NCBI GenBank assembly: GCA_003209755.1
Contig: QCPD01000005.1
Location: forward strand, 1 to 64,000
Direction: 5' to 3'
DNA: 64,000 bases
Source of the DNA: Prochlorococcus sp. AG-436-C14
Lineage (GTDB): Bacteria > Cyanobacteriota > Cyanobacteriia > PCC-6307 > Cyanobiaceae
A model generated the notes under the pieces. It was not told where the DNA came from and ran no database searches. It saw only the letters and a list, made by a program, of their open reading frames with translations. Each line of letters opens with the position of its first letter. Positions within the stretch are counted from its first letter, which is position 1. Below are positions 55,494-64,000 of this stretch, one piece after another. A program made the translations under genes and the position numbers.

Positions 55494-57398
55494 TTATTCC
55501 ACAGTTACACTTTTTGCTAAATTCCTAGGCTGATCAACATCTAAACCTTTATGAGCTGCTATGTGATAACTAAATAACTGTAAAGGTACAACGGTTAATA
55601 AAGGGCTAACCCATTCACTAACTTTTGGAATAATGAATAATTCATCAAACATTTCCGATTCCTGTCCATATGTAGACACCCCAATTAAACGGGCATCTCT
55701 AGCTTTAGCCTCTTGCGAATTACTAAGAACCTTTTCATAAACGACTCCAGGAACAGCGAGAGATACCACTGGAACATGCTGATCTAAAAGTGCTATGGGT
55801 CCATGTTTTAATTCTCCAGCTGGATAGCCTTGAGCATGAATGTAGCTTATTTCCTTTAGTTTAAGAGCCCCTTCGAGTGCAATTGGATAGTTTATTCCTC
55901 TACCTAGGAAAATTACATCCTTAGTTTCAACAAACAAATGTGCTATTTCCTGAGATAAAGAATCATGTTTTTTTATCAGATCTGTTAACTGTTTAGGAAT
56001 TAATCTCAAATCATTAGAGAGATCTAAAATTTCTTTAGGAGTTCTTTTTTGTCTATGAGAAGCAAATAAAAGTGTCAAGCCATAAAAGGACAACATTTGA
56101 CCTAGAAAGGTTTTGGTTGCTGCAACACCTATTTCAATGCCTGATCCAATATCAATAACATTATCTAGTTCGCGACCTAATGAACTATCCACTCTATTAG
56201 TAATTCCCAACTGATGAAAAGAATATTTAGCATCTTTTGTAGAATCTCTTCTCTCCTTTTCCATCCTTAGCGCAGCTAAAGTGTCTGCGGTTTCGCCCGA
56301 TTGACTGACTCCTATCGTCAATGTATTGGGTGAAAGTGGAGGGGGTGCATATCTAAATTCACTTGCGAAATATACCTTGGTAGGAACCCCTGCAAACTGT
56401 TCCAACAAATAAGCACCAACCATACCTGCATGCCTACTTGTACCACAGGCAAGTATTTGTATTTGATCTATCTTCTCGAGGTTAGATTTAGATATCGGCA
56501 AAGCGACTAAATTTTTCGAGGGTAAATCCATAGGCAAAAATCTATCTATCCATAATTGTGCTGTTTCTGGCTGCTCATAAATTTCTTTGAGCATAAAATG
56601 ACGGAAATTTCTTTTATCCGCAAAAAGTTCTGTGCCCTTTAAAAGCGATGGTGTTCTGTGCTGCCTATTTCCCTCATTGTCATAAAGTTCAATTCCTAAC
56701 GGAGTTAAAAGTGCAATTTCATGATCCCTTAGAGGTAAAAATGTACGGGTAACTCCTACTAATGCAGGCGTGTCACTTGCACAAAAAAACTCACCTTCAC
56801 CAAAACCAAGAACCAATGGAGCTTCTCCCCTAGCCACTACTAGAGCATTGGGTGCCTTAGACCAAATCACTGCTATGGCGTAAGTGCCTTCTAAAACAGT
56901 CAAAACCTTTTGAACAGCCATTAATAATGTTTGCTCACTAGGGGAAAGTCCATTTGCCAGAGACTGTTCTATCTCTAGACCAATTAAATGTGGAATTATC
57001 TCAGTGTCAGTTTCGGAGGTCAATTTAATTCCCTTAAGTTTCAGGCTGTTAGATAACTCTCTATAGTTTTCGATAATTCCATTTTGCACAACTGCTATTT
57101 GCCCTGAGAAATCAAGATGAGGATGAGCATTCCTTTCGTTAGGTTTACCATGAGTAGCCCATCTTGTATGGGCAATACCTACATGACCTTTTGGAGGTTT
57201 TTTTTTAATTAAATTTGAGAGATTAATCAGCTTCCCTTTGGATTTCGTGACATTTAGTTCTCCAATTTGATCGTTATTTGAATTATCAATTGTTGCTATC
57301 CCTGCTGAGTCATAGCCGCGATATTCAAGTTTTCTTAATCCATCAATAAGTAAAGTAGAAACTTGTCTAGAACCAATAACAGCAAATATGCCACACAT
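55494..57398 (-). CDS. glmS: glutamine-fructose-6-phosphate aminotransferase (isomerising)
   Basis: A 634-aa GlmS. Cys2 in MCGIFAVIG is the glutaminase nucleophile, followed by LRKLEYRGYDSAGIA and HTRWATHGKPNERNAHPH. SIS domains carry ILACGTSRHAGMVGAYLLEQ, GVSQSGETADTLAALR, YIHAQGYPAGELKHGPIALL and the C-terminal DQPRNLAKSVTVE. It makes glucosamine-6-phosphate for peptidoglycan and lipid A. It lies 65 bp downstream of psaC on the same strand. Confidence 0.97.
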   Translation of the reverse strand: MCGIFAVIGSRQVSTLLIDGLRKLEYRGYDSAGIATIDNSNNDQIGELNVTKSKGKLINLSNLIKKKPPKGHVGIAHTRWATHGKPNERNAHPHLDFSGQIAVVQNGIIENYRELSNSLKLKGIKLTSETDTEIIPHLIGLEIEQSLANGLSPSEQTLLMAVQKVLTVLEGTYAIAVIWSKAPNALVVARGEAPLVLGFGEGEFFCASDTPALVGVTRTFLPLRDHEIALLTPLGIELYDNEGNRQHRTPSLLKGTELFADKRNFRHFMLKEIYEQPETAQLWIDRFLPMDLPSKNLVALPISKSNLEKIDQIQILACGTSRHAGMVGAYLLEQFAGVPTKVYFASEFRYAPPPLSPNTLTIGVSQSGETADTLAALRMEKERRDSTKDAKYSFHQLGITNRVDSSLGRELDNVIDIGSGIEIGVAATKTFLGQMLSFYGLTLLFASHRQKRTPKEILDLSNDLRLIPKQLTDLIKKHDSLSQEIAHLFVETKDVIFLGRGINYPIALEGALKLKEISYIHAQGYPAGELKHGPIALLDQHVPVVSLAVPGVVYEKVLSNSQEAKARDARLIGVSTYGQESEMFDELFIIPKVSEWVSPLLTVVPLQLFSYHIAAHKGLDVDQPRNLAKSVTVE

Positions 57399-57463
57399 AT
57401 ATTTAAATTAACTTCAAAAATTATCTTTATAAAATAAGGCTTCGTTAAGAAAAATACTAATTT

Positions 57464-57757
<294 letters not shown>

Positions 57758-57845
57758 CTACATAAAAAAAAATAGTTGCAATGCCGTCACTTTTGTTAAC
57801 TCGACACTCTAACCCGTAGTATTGGAAGTCAGGTCTAAGAAGGTT

Positions 57846-58088
57846 ATGTCCCAGGAAGCAATCCTTGAAAAAGTTCGCTCTATTGTTGCAGAACAACTGA
57901 GCGTTGAAGCCGGTGAAGTAAAGCCGGATTCAAATTTCCAAAACGACCTCGGAGCTGACTCTCTCGACACTGTCGAATTAGTGATGGCTCTTGAAGAGGC
58001 ATTTGACATAGAGATCCCAGACGAGGCTGCTGAAGGCATTGCCACTGTTGGGGATGCAGTCAAATACATCGAAGAAAAACAGTCTTGA
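57846..58088 (+). CDS. acpP: acyl carrier protein
   Basis: The 80-aa protein has the phosphopantetheine Ser in [20 protein letters not shown] and the acidic helix [20 protein letters not shown]. It carries acyl chains in fatty-acid synthesis. ATG 57846 (MSQEAILEK) is the family start; an in-frame TTG 24 bp upstream would add an unnatural extension. fabF follows 7 bp later, a classic pair. Confidence 0.98.
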   Translation: MSQEAILEKVRSIVAEQLSVEAGEVKPDSNFQNDLGADSLDTVELVMALEEAFDIEIPDEAAEGIATVGDAVKYIEEKQS

Positions 58089-58095
58089 GGTTCAA

Positions 58096-59343
58096 ATGAT
58101 GGAGAAACTCCATCGAGTTGTTATTACTGGTCTTGGCGCAATTACTCCAATTGGCAACGACCTGGGAAGTTACCTCCAAGGGCTTCAATCCGGGCGGAAC
58201 GGGGTGGATCAAATAACACTCTTTGATGCCTCATCTCATGCATGCAGATTTGCTGCAGAGGTAAAAAGTTTTGACCCGACAGGCATATTAGAGCCAAAAG
58301 AATCCAAAAGATGGGATCGTTTCTCAAAATTTGGAGTCATTGCAGCCAAAGAAGCACTGAATCATTCAGGTCTGATAATTGACGATTCAAATTCCGCAAG
58401 AATTGGAGTGATTATTGGATCTGGAGTTGGCGGATTGCTGACAATGGAAAGTCAAGCGCATGTTTTAAACAACAAAGGAGCTAGTCGAGTAAGTCCGTTT
58501 ACCGTACCCATGATGATTCCAAACATGGCTACTGGTCTAGCTGCAATTGCACTTGGTGCTAAAGGGCCAAGTTCAGCAGTTTCAACTGCTTGTGCCGCAG
58601 GATCAAATGCGATTGGTGATGCATTCAGACTGCTTCAATTAGGTAAAGCAGATGCAATGGTTTGTGGAGGAGCCGAAGCAAGTATCACTCCTTTAGGAGT
58701 AGCAGGTTTTGCCAGTGCGAAGGCCTTATCCTTTAGGAATGATGATCCATCTACTGCAAGTAGACCTTTTGATTCTCAAAGAGATGGATTCGTAATTGGA
58801 GAAGGGGCAGGGGTCTTAATCTTAGAAACCCTTGACCATGCATTAAAAAGAGACGCAACAATCCATGCTGAAATAATTGGATATGGAACCACATGTGATG
58901 CTCATCACATCACATCTCCTACGCCAGGTGGAGTAGGAGGTGCAGAAGCCATGAAACTTTCATTAAATGATGGAAAAATCAATCCTGAGCAAGTCGATTA
59001 CATCAATGCTCATGGAACAAGTACTCCAGCAAATGACAGCAATGAAACTTCGGCAATTAAAACTGCATTAGGAAATCATGCGTTCCAAATTCCCACAAGC
59101 TCAACCAAATCAATGACTGGTCATTTGTTGGGAGGTTCAGGGGGAATAGAGGCCGTTGCTTGTGTTTTAGCAATAAAACATGAAATAATTCCGCCAACAA
59201 TTAACTATTCCAATCCCGACCCAAATTGTGATCTTGATTATGTTCCCAACACAGCAAGAGAAAAGAAATTAGGCGTCGTACTATCTAACTCTTTCGGGTT
59301 TGGCGGTCACAATGTCTGCCTAGCTTTTCGAAAAATGATCTAA
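58096..59343 (+). CDS. fabF: beta-ketoacyl-ACP synthase II
   Basis: About 415 aa. VVITGLGAITPIGNDLGSYL at the N-terminus, nucleophile Cys in SSAVSTACAAGSNAIGDAFR, catalytic His in YINAHGTSTPANDSNETSAI and STKSMTGHLLGGSGGIEA, and a C-terminal LSNSFGFGGHNVCLAF. It elongates fatty acids with malonyl-ACP. GAGG at 58087-58090 supports the start at ATG 58096 or 58099; a frame opening at 58039 would overlap acpP and is rejected. tkt follows after 49 bp. Confidence 0.97.
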   Translation: MMEKLHRVVITGLGAITPIGNDLGSYLQGLQSGRNGVDQITLFDASSHACRFAAEVKSFDPTGILEPKESKRWDRFSKFGVIAAKEALNHSGLIIDDSNSARIGVIIGSGVGGLLTMESQAHVLNNKGASRVSPFTVPMMIPNMATGLAAIALGAKGPSSAVSTACAAGSNAIGDAFRLLQLGKADAMVCGGAEASITPLGVAGFASAKALSFRNDDPSTASRPFDSQRDGFVIGEGAGVLILETLDHALKRDATIHAEIIGYGTTCDAHHITSPTPGGVGGAEAMKLSLNDGKINPEQVDYINAHGTSTPANDSNETSAIKTALGNHAFQIPTSSTKSMTGHLLGGSGGIEAVACVLAIKHEIIPPTINYSNPDPNCDLDYVPNTAREKKLGVVLSNSFGFGGHNVCLAFRKMI

Positions 59344-59392
59344 TCAATTTCGTCTTCACTGTCCACTTAAAAAATTTTTTCACTAAATACAA

Positions 59393-61405
59393 ATGGTTGC
59401 TCTGACTAATTCTCTAGACACGCTATGCATCAATAGCATCAGAATGCTCGCAGTTGACGCAGTTAATAAATCAAATAGTGGTCACCCAGGACTTCCAATG
59501 GGTTGCGCACCTATGGGTTACGCATTATGGGACAAACATCTTCGTCATAATCCAAAAAATCCGAAATGGTTTAACCGAGACAGATTTGTTCTTTCTGCAG
59601 GGCATGGATGCATGTTGTTATATGCCCTTCTGCATTTAACTGGCTACGACTCTGTAACTATGGATGACATAAAACAATTTCGACAATGGGGTGCGAAAAC
59701 TCCTGGTCATCCAGAAACCTTTGAGACACCGGGGGTAGAAGTAACTGCTGGGCCATTGGGGGCGGGAATTTCAAATGCAGTAGGACTTGCGATAGCAGAA
59801 GCACATTTATCAGCCAAATTCAATAAGCCTGATTCAACAGTTGTAGACCACTACACATACGTAATTATGGGTGATGGATGTAATCAAGAAGGAATTGCAT
59901 CAGAAGCTTGTTCTCTTGCTGGTCATCTAAAGCTTGGAAAATTAATAGCTCTATACGACGACAACAGCATCACAATTGATGGGAGAACAGATGTATCTTT
60001 TACAGAAGATGTATTAAAAAGATATGAAGCATATGGTTGGCATGTCCAAGAAATACCTGAGGGAAATACAGATGTAGAAGGTATCTCTAAAGCTTTAGAG
60101 CAAGCAAAAGCAGTTACAGATAAGCCATCAATTATAAAAATTACAACAACCATAGGATACGGTTCTCCAAATAAAAGTGATACTGCTGGAATCCATGGAG
60201 CAGCTCTTGGAGAAGAAGAGGCCGAACTTACAAGGAAAGAACTTGGTTGGTCATATGAACCTTTTAAAATCCCTCAAGATGTGTACGACCAATACCGTCA
60301 AGCTATTGAAAGAGGATCCCAACTTGAGGCCGACTGGAATAAAACACTAGCTGATTACAAAGAAAAGTATCCAGCTGAATCATCTGAATTTGAAAGGATG
60401 CTTAGAGGAGAGCTTCCTCAAGGGTGGGACAAAGATTTGCCTACATATACAGCAGATGAAAAAGGCCTTGCTACAAGGAAACACTCTCAAATATGTCTAG
60501 GGGCTCTTGGACCGAACATCCCTGAATTAATAGGAGGTTCTGCTGATTTAACGCACTCAAATTACACTGACATCAAAGGCGAAACTGGATCTTTTCAATA
60601 TGACAGTCCTGAAAAACGTTATCTTCATTTTGGTGTCAGAGAACATGCTATGGCAGCCATATTAAATGGTATTGCTTATCACGATAGTGGTCTGATTCCC
60701 TACGGTGGAACATTCTTAGTCTTCGCAGACTACATGAGAGGCTCAATGCGTCTTTCTGCTCTTAGTGAGCTTGGGGTTATTTATGTTTTAACGCATGATT
60801 CTATTGGTGTTGGTGAAGATGGACCAACACATCAACCAATAGAAACCATTCCATCATTACGAGCAATGCCAAATATGATGGTATTCCGTCCGGGCGATGG
60901 TAATGAAACCAGTGGTGCTTATAAAGTTGCGATTAAAAACCGTAAAAGACCAAGTTCCTTATGCCTCAGTAGGCAGGGTATGGCCAATCAACAAAATTCA
61001 TCAGTAGAAAAAGTTGCTTTAGGTGGATACGTACTTGAAGATTGCGTTGGCACTCCAGAACTAATACTTATAGGAACTGGAACTGAACTTGATTTATGTG
61101 TGCAAGCAGCAAAAAAACTTACTTCCGAAGGTAAAAAAGTGCGTGTGGTTTCTATGCCATGCGTTGAACTTTTTGAAGAACAAAGTGAAAGTTATAAAGA
61201 AGAAGTTTTACCTTCTAGCATCAGAAAACGCATAGTAGTTGAAGCTGCAGAAAGCTTCGGATGGCATAAATATATTGGTTTGGATGGTGATAGCGTAACT
61301 ATGAAGAGCTTTGGGGCATCTGCTCCTGGTGGATTGTGTATGGAAAAATTTGGATTTACAGTTGAAAATGTAGTAGAAAAATCTAGAAATCTTCTCAACA
61401 AATAA
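59393..61405 (+). CDS. tkt: transketolase
   Basis: A 670-aa transketolase: [40 protein letters not shown], thiamine-diphosphate site [38 protein letters not shown] (catalytic Glu), and [19 protein letters not shown]. It serves the Calvin cycle and the pentose phosphate pathway, so it is essential for a photoautotroph. Start ATG 59393. It follows fabF and ends 38 bp before a strong bidirectional terminator. Confidence 0.98.
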   Translation: MVALTNSLDTLCINSIRMLAVDAVNKSNSGHPGLPMGCAPMGYALWDKHLRHNPKNPKWFNRDRFVLSAGHGCMLLYALLHLTGYDSVTMDDIKQFRQWGAKTPGHPETFETPGVEVTAGPLGAGISNAVGLAIAEAHLSAKFNKPDSTVVDHYTYVIMGDGCNQEGIASEACSLAGHLKLGKLIALYDDNSITIDGRTDVSFTEDVLKRYEAYGWHVQEIPEGNTDVEGISKALEQAKAVTDKPSIIKITTTIGYGSPNKSDTAGIHGAALGEEEAELTRKELGWSYEPFKIPQDVYDQYRQAIERGSQLEADWNKTLADYKEKYPAESSEFERMLRGELPQGWDKDLPTYTADEKGLATRKHSQICLGALGPNIPELIGGSADLTHSNYTDIKGETGSFQYDSPEKRYLHFGVREHAMAAILNGIAYHDSGLIPYGGTFLVFADYMRGSMRLSALSELGVIYVLTHDSIGVGEDGPTHQPIETIPSLRAMPNMMVFRPGDGNETSGAYKVAIKNRKRPSSLCLSRQGMANQQNSSVEKVALGGYVLEDCVGTPELILIGTGTELDLCVQAAKKLTSEGKKVRVVSMPCVELFEEQSESYKEEVLPSSIRKRIVVEAAESFGWHKYIGLDGDSVTMKSFGASAPGGLCMEKFGFTVENVVEKSRNLLNK

Positions 61406-61443
61406 AATCCAGCAGTTAATTACCAATATTTAATTCAAGCAAA

Positions 61444-62867
<1,424 letters not shown>

Positions 62868-62919
62868 CTAAAAAGCTATTGAACAAACAAAAGGGGGCAA
62901 TATGCAAAGATCACAAGAT

Positions 62920-63006
62920 TTCACTTTCCCTACGCTGGTTCAAACCAGATCAGGTTCAGAGGGTGTGATCTCAGCCATATAGCGAACGCTTTATGGCACC
63001 CCTAGC
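62920..63006 (-). promoter_or_regulatory. TPP riboswitch (THI element)
   Basis: On the minus strand the leader shows GGGGTGCC, then GGCTGAGATCACACCCTC, GAACCTGATCTGGTTTGAAC and CAGCGTAGGGAA, the conserved core of the thiamine-pyrophosphate aptamer. A small extra hairpin (AGCG TT CGCT) sits in the P3 arm. The aptamer ends about 55 bp before the thiC ATG. No clear terminator stem follows, so it may act on translation initiation. Confidence 0.95.
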
Positions 63007-63074
63007 GATAAATACAAATTAGCTCGAAATCTCTAACTAAACCCTAAAGTTTTTATAGATAAAAAATTTGCATA

Positions 63075-63296
63075 TTAAAAATTTTGATCATTCATATCCT
63101 TTTTAATCTCTAGGAACAACATACCTCGTCTTCTAAATCTTCTAACCGATCCAGTAAAAACTAATCCACTACCAACTACTAGAGCAGGTATCGCTTGAAT
63201 TTTGTCTTTGCCATCTCTATGTAAAAAGCCTATAAATGCTAATAAAATCAGCAAAGGTGCTGCAATTGAAATTAATGGGTTCCCCATTCTATCCAT
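63075..63296 (-). CDS. DUF3188 small membrane protein
   Basis: The 73-aa protein has two hydrophobic segments (PLISIAAPLLILLAFIGFLH and IPALVVGSGLVFTGSV), then a basic stretch RRFRRRGMLFLEIKKDM. This matches the DUF3188 family of small picocyanobacterial membrane proteins. Function unknown. It follows the M20 peptidase gene by 10 bp on the minus strand, so the two are probably co-transcribed. Confidence 0.75.
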   Translation of the reverse strand: MDRMGNPLISIAAPLLILLAFIGFLHRDGKDKIQAIPALVVGSGLVFTGSVRRFRRRGMLFLEIKKDMNDQNF

Positions 63297-63306
63297 GAAA
63301 AAGTAA

Positions 63307-64000
63307 CTAAATATCTTGAGCAGGTTTAGAAGACATGACTATAGTTTGTGACAAAATTTTTATTCCTAATTCAAGGCTGCTTTCATCCAAAGAAAAATGT
63401 CCACTATGCAATGGAGCACATCCATGATCTCCAGCTACTCCTAAACGAAACATTGTTCCTGGAACATCTTGCAAAAAGAAAGCAAAATCTTCAGCTCCTA
63501 ATGAAGGGTTTTCTAAATAAACAATATTTTTTTCTTCCATAAAATTCTTAGCACAGGTAGATAACAAATTGGTTAAATCTGGATCGTTATAAACTGGAGG
63601 GGCGATTGATTTGAAATTTATTTTAGCCTGAGCTCCATAATTAGATGCAATGTTTTGCACTATTTTCTCAATCCATTGGGGCAATTTTTTATAAAGGTTG
63701 GTATCAAGGCACCTCACCGTGCCTAGAAGCCTAACTCTCTCAGCAATAACATTAAAAGCACTCCCACCTGAAATTTTACCAAAGCTAATCACTACTGGCT
63801 TAAGAGCATCTAAACGTCTACTAATAGCCTCTTGGAGTTCGCTAATAACTTTTGCAGCAATCCAAATGGAATCGATGCCTTCATGGGGTCTAGCTCCATG
63901 CCCTCCATTCCCAATAATATCTATTTCCAATTCAGCAGCGGCGGCAGTAAAAGTACCACTTCTTATCCCAATTTTTCCAGCTGGCAAATCTGGATAAACA
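63307..64000 (-). CDS. M20-family amidohydrolase, N-terminus outside window
   Basis: The frame is open to the right edge, so only the C-terminal 230 residues are present. They include LPAGKIGIRSGTFTAAAAEL, the dimerisation-domain start GNGGHGARPHEGIDSIWIAA, VISFGKISGGSAFNVIAERV, and the metal-ligand Glu region SLGAEDFAFFLQDVPGTMFR. This is the N-acyl-amino-acid / IAA-amino-acid hydrolase branch of M20D. The first metal ligands lie outside. It precedes the DUF3188 gene. Confidence 0.9.
   Translation of the reverse strand, partial: VYPDLPAGKIGIRSGTFTAAAAELEIDIIGNGGHGARPHEGIDSIWIAAKVISELQEAISRRLDALKPVVISFGKISGGSAFNVIAERVRLLGTVRCLDTNLYKKLPQWIEKIVQNIASNYGAQAKINFKSIAPPVYNDPDLTNLLSTCAKNFMEEKNIVYLENPSLGAEDFAFFLQDVPGTMFRLGVAGDHGCAPLHSGHFSLDESSLELGIKILSQTIVMSSKPAQDI

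Noticed and set aside
57822..57845. Upstream TTG start for acpP
   Set aside because: It adds residues not found in acyl carrier proteins; ATG 57846 gives the family start.
58039..58095. Upstream start for fabF overlapping acpP
   Set aside because: The extra residues come from the acpP coding region in another frame, and a ribosome site fits ATG 58096/58099.
63698..63997. 99-codon plus-strand frame at the right edge
   Set aside because: It is antisense to the M20 peptidase, whose motifs are clear on the minus strand.

Overview
The window looks like a piece of a low-light-adapted Prochlorococcus chromosome, or a very close marine picocyanobacterium. The DNA is AT-rich (mid-30s % G+C by eye) and genes are short-spaced on both strands. 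It carries photosystem I genes (psaC, psaD), NDH-1 subunits found only in oxygenic phototrophs (ndhN, ndhS), the clock-input protein LdpA, and a heme oxygenase-pebA-pebB cluster for making phycoerythrobilin. It also has cyanobacterial fusions such as panC-cmk. I saw no insertion sequence, prophage, CRISPR array or obvious large island. Most of the window is a housekeeping backbone.

Layout. 1-3.4 kb: start of a ribosomal-protein operon (rplC, minus strand) back to back with ndhN-ldpA, then tRNA-Gln and a HAD phosphatase. 3.4-9.8 kb: recA with a LexA-like box, a degenerate Rad3/DinG-like protein, tyrA, a CrtD-like carotenoid desaturase and a fructosamine-kinase-like gene. 9.8-15.9 kb: a CAAD membrane protein, a JAMM protease paired with an E1-rhodanese protein, a tandem CobO-like protein, a LarE-like sulfur transferase, speD, recF and tRNA-Arg(CCG). 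15.9-24 kb: a head-to-tail minus-strand run, histidine-kinase-like gene, psaD, trpE, gshA, ppc and a GNAT gene, with stop/start overlaps or near-contacts from trpE onward. 24-31.8 kb: rodA, mrp, hemF, an amidase-like gene, a cytochrome b6f cofactor-assembly gene, an RNase D-like gene and a lipid-A-disaccharide-synthase-like gene. 31.8-33.3 kb: tRNA-Cys, 690 bp of noncoding sequence with several inverted repeats, an unrecognised 143-aa ORF and a 59-aa Cys-rich protein. This is the most accessory-looking patch.

33.3-40.7 kb: aldo/keto reductase, purM, panC-cmk, a low-Mr phosphatase and pebB-pebA-ho1. 40.7-51.7 kb: icd, a DUF1537-type kinase next to an alpha-hydroxy-acid oxidase, a mutarotase-like gene, an alpha/beta hydrolase, a cation/proton antiporter, glycogen phosphorylase and two unknown cyanobacterial genes. 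51.8-55.4 kb: tRNA-Arg(CCT), RNase P RNA, rnc, ndhS, rimM and a GDP-mannose pyrophosphorylase gene. 55.4-64 kb: glmS and psaC, divergent from acpP-fabF-tkt, then thiC with a TPP riboswitch, a DUF3188 protein and a truncated M20 peptidase.

The genes mainly serve central carbon and nitrogen flow (ppc, icd, glgP, tkt), tetrapyrrole and bilin synthesis (hemF, ho1, pebA, pebB), aromatic amino acids (trpE, tyrA), cofactors (panC, thiC, CobO-like), photosystem I, and DNA repair and RNA processing (recA, recF, rnc, rnpB). I found no convincing entirely new multi-gene system. The best leads are: a terminator-like hairpin in the rplC leader, an apparent ATT start for recF, the JAMM/E1-rhodanese pair with no nearby ubiquitin-like gene, structured noncoding DNA beside tRNA-Cys, degenerate kinase and helicase homologues, and a shared terminator built into the last codons of thiC.
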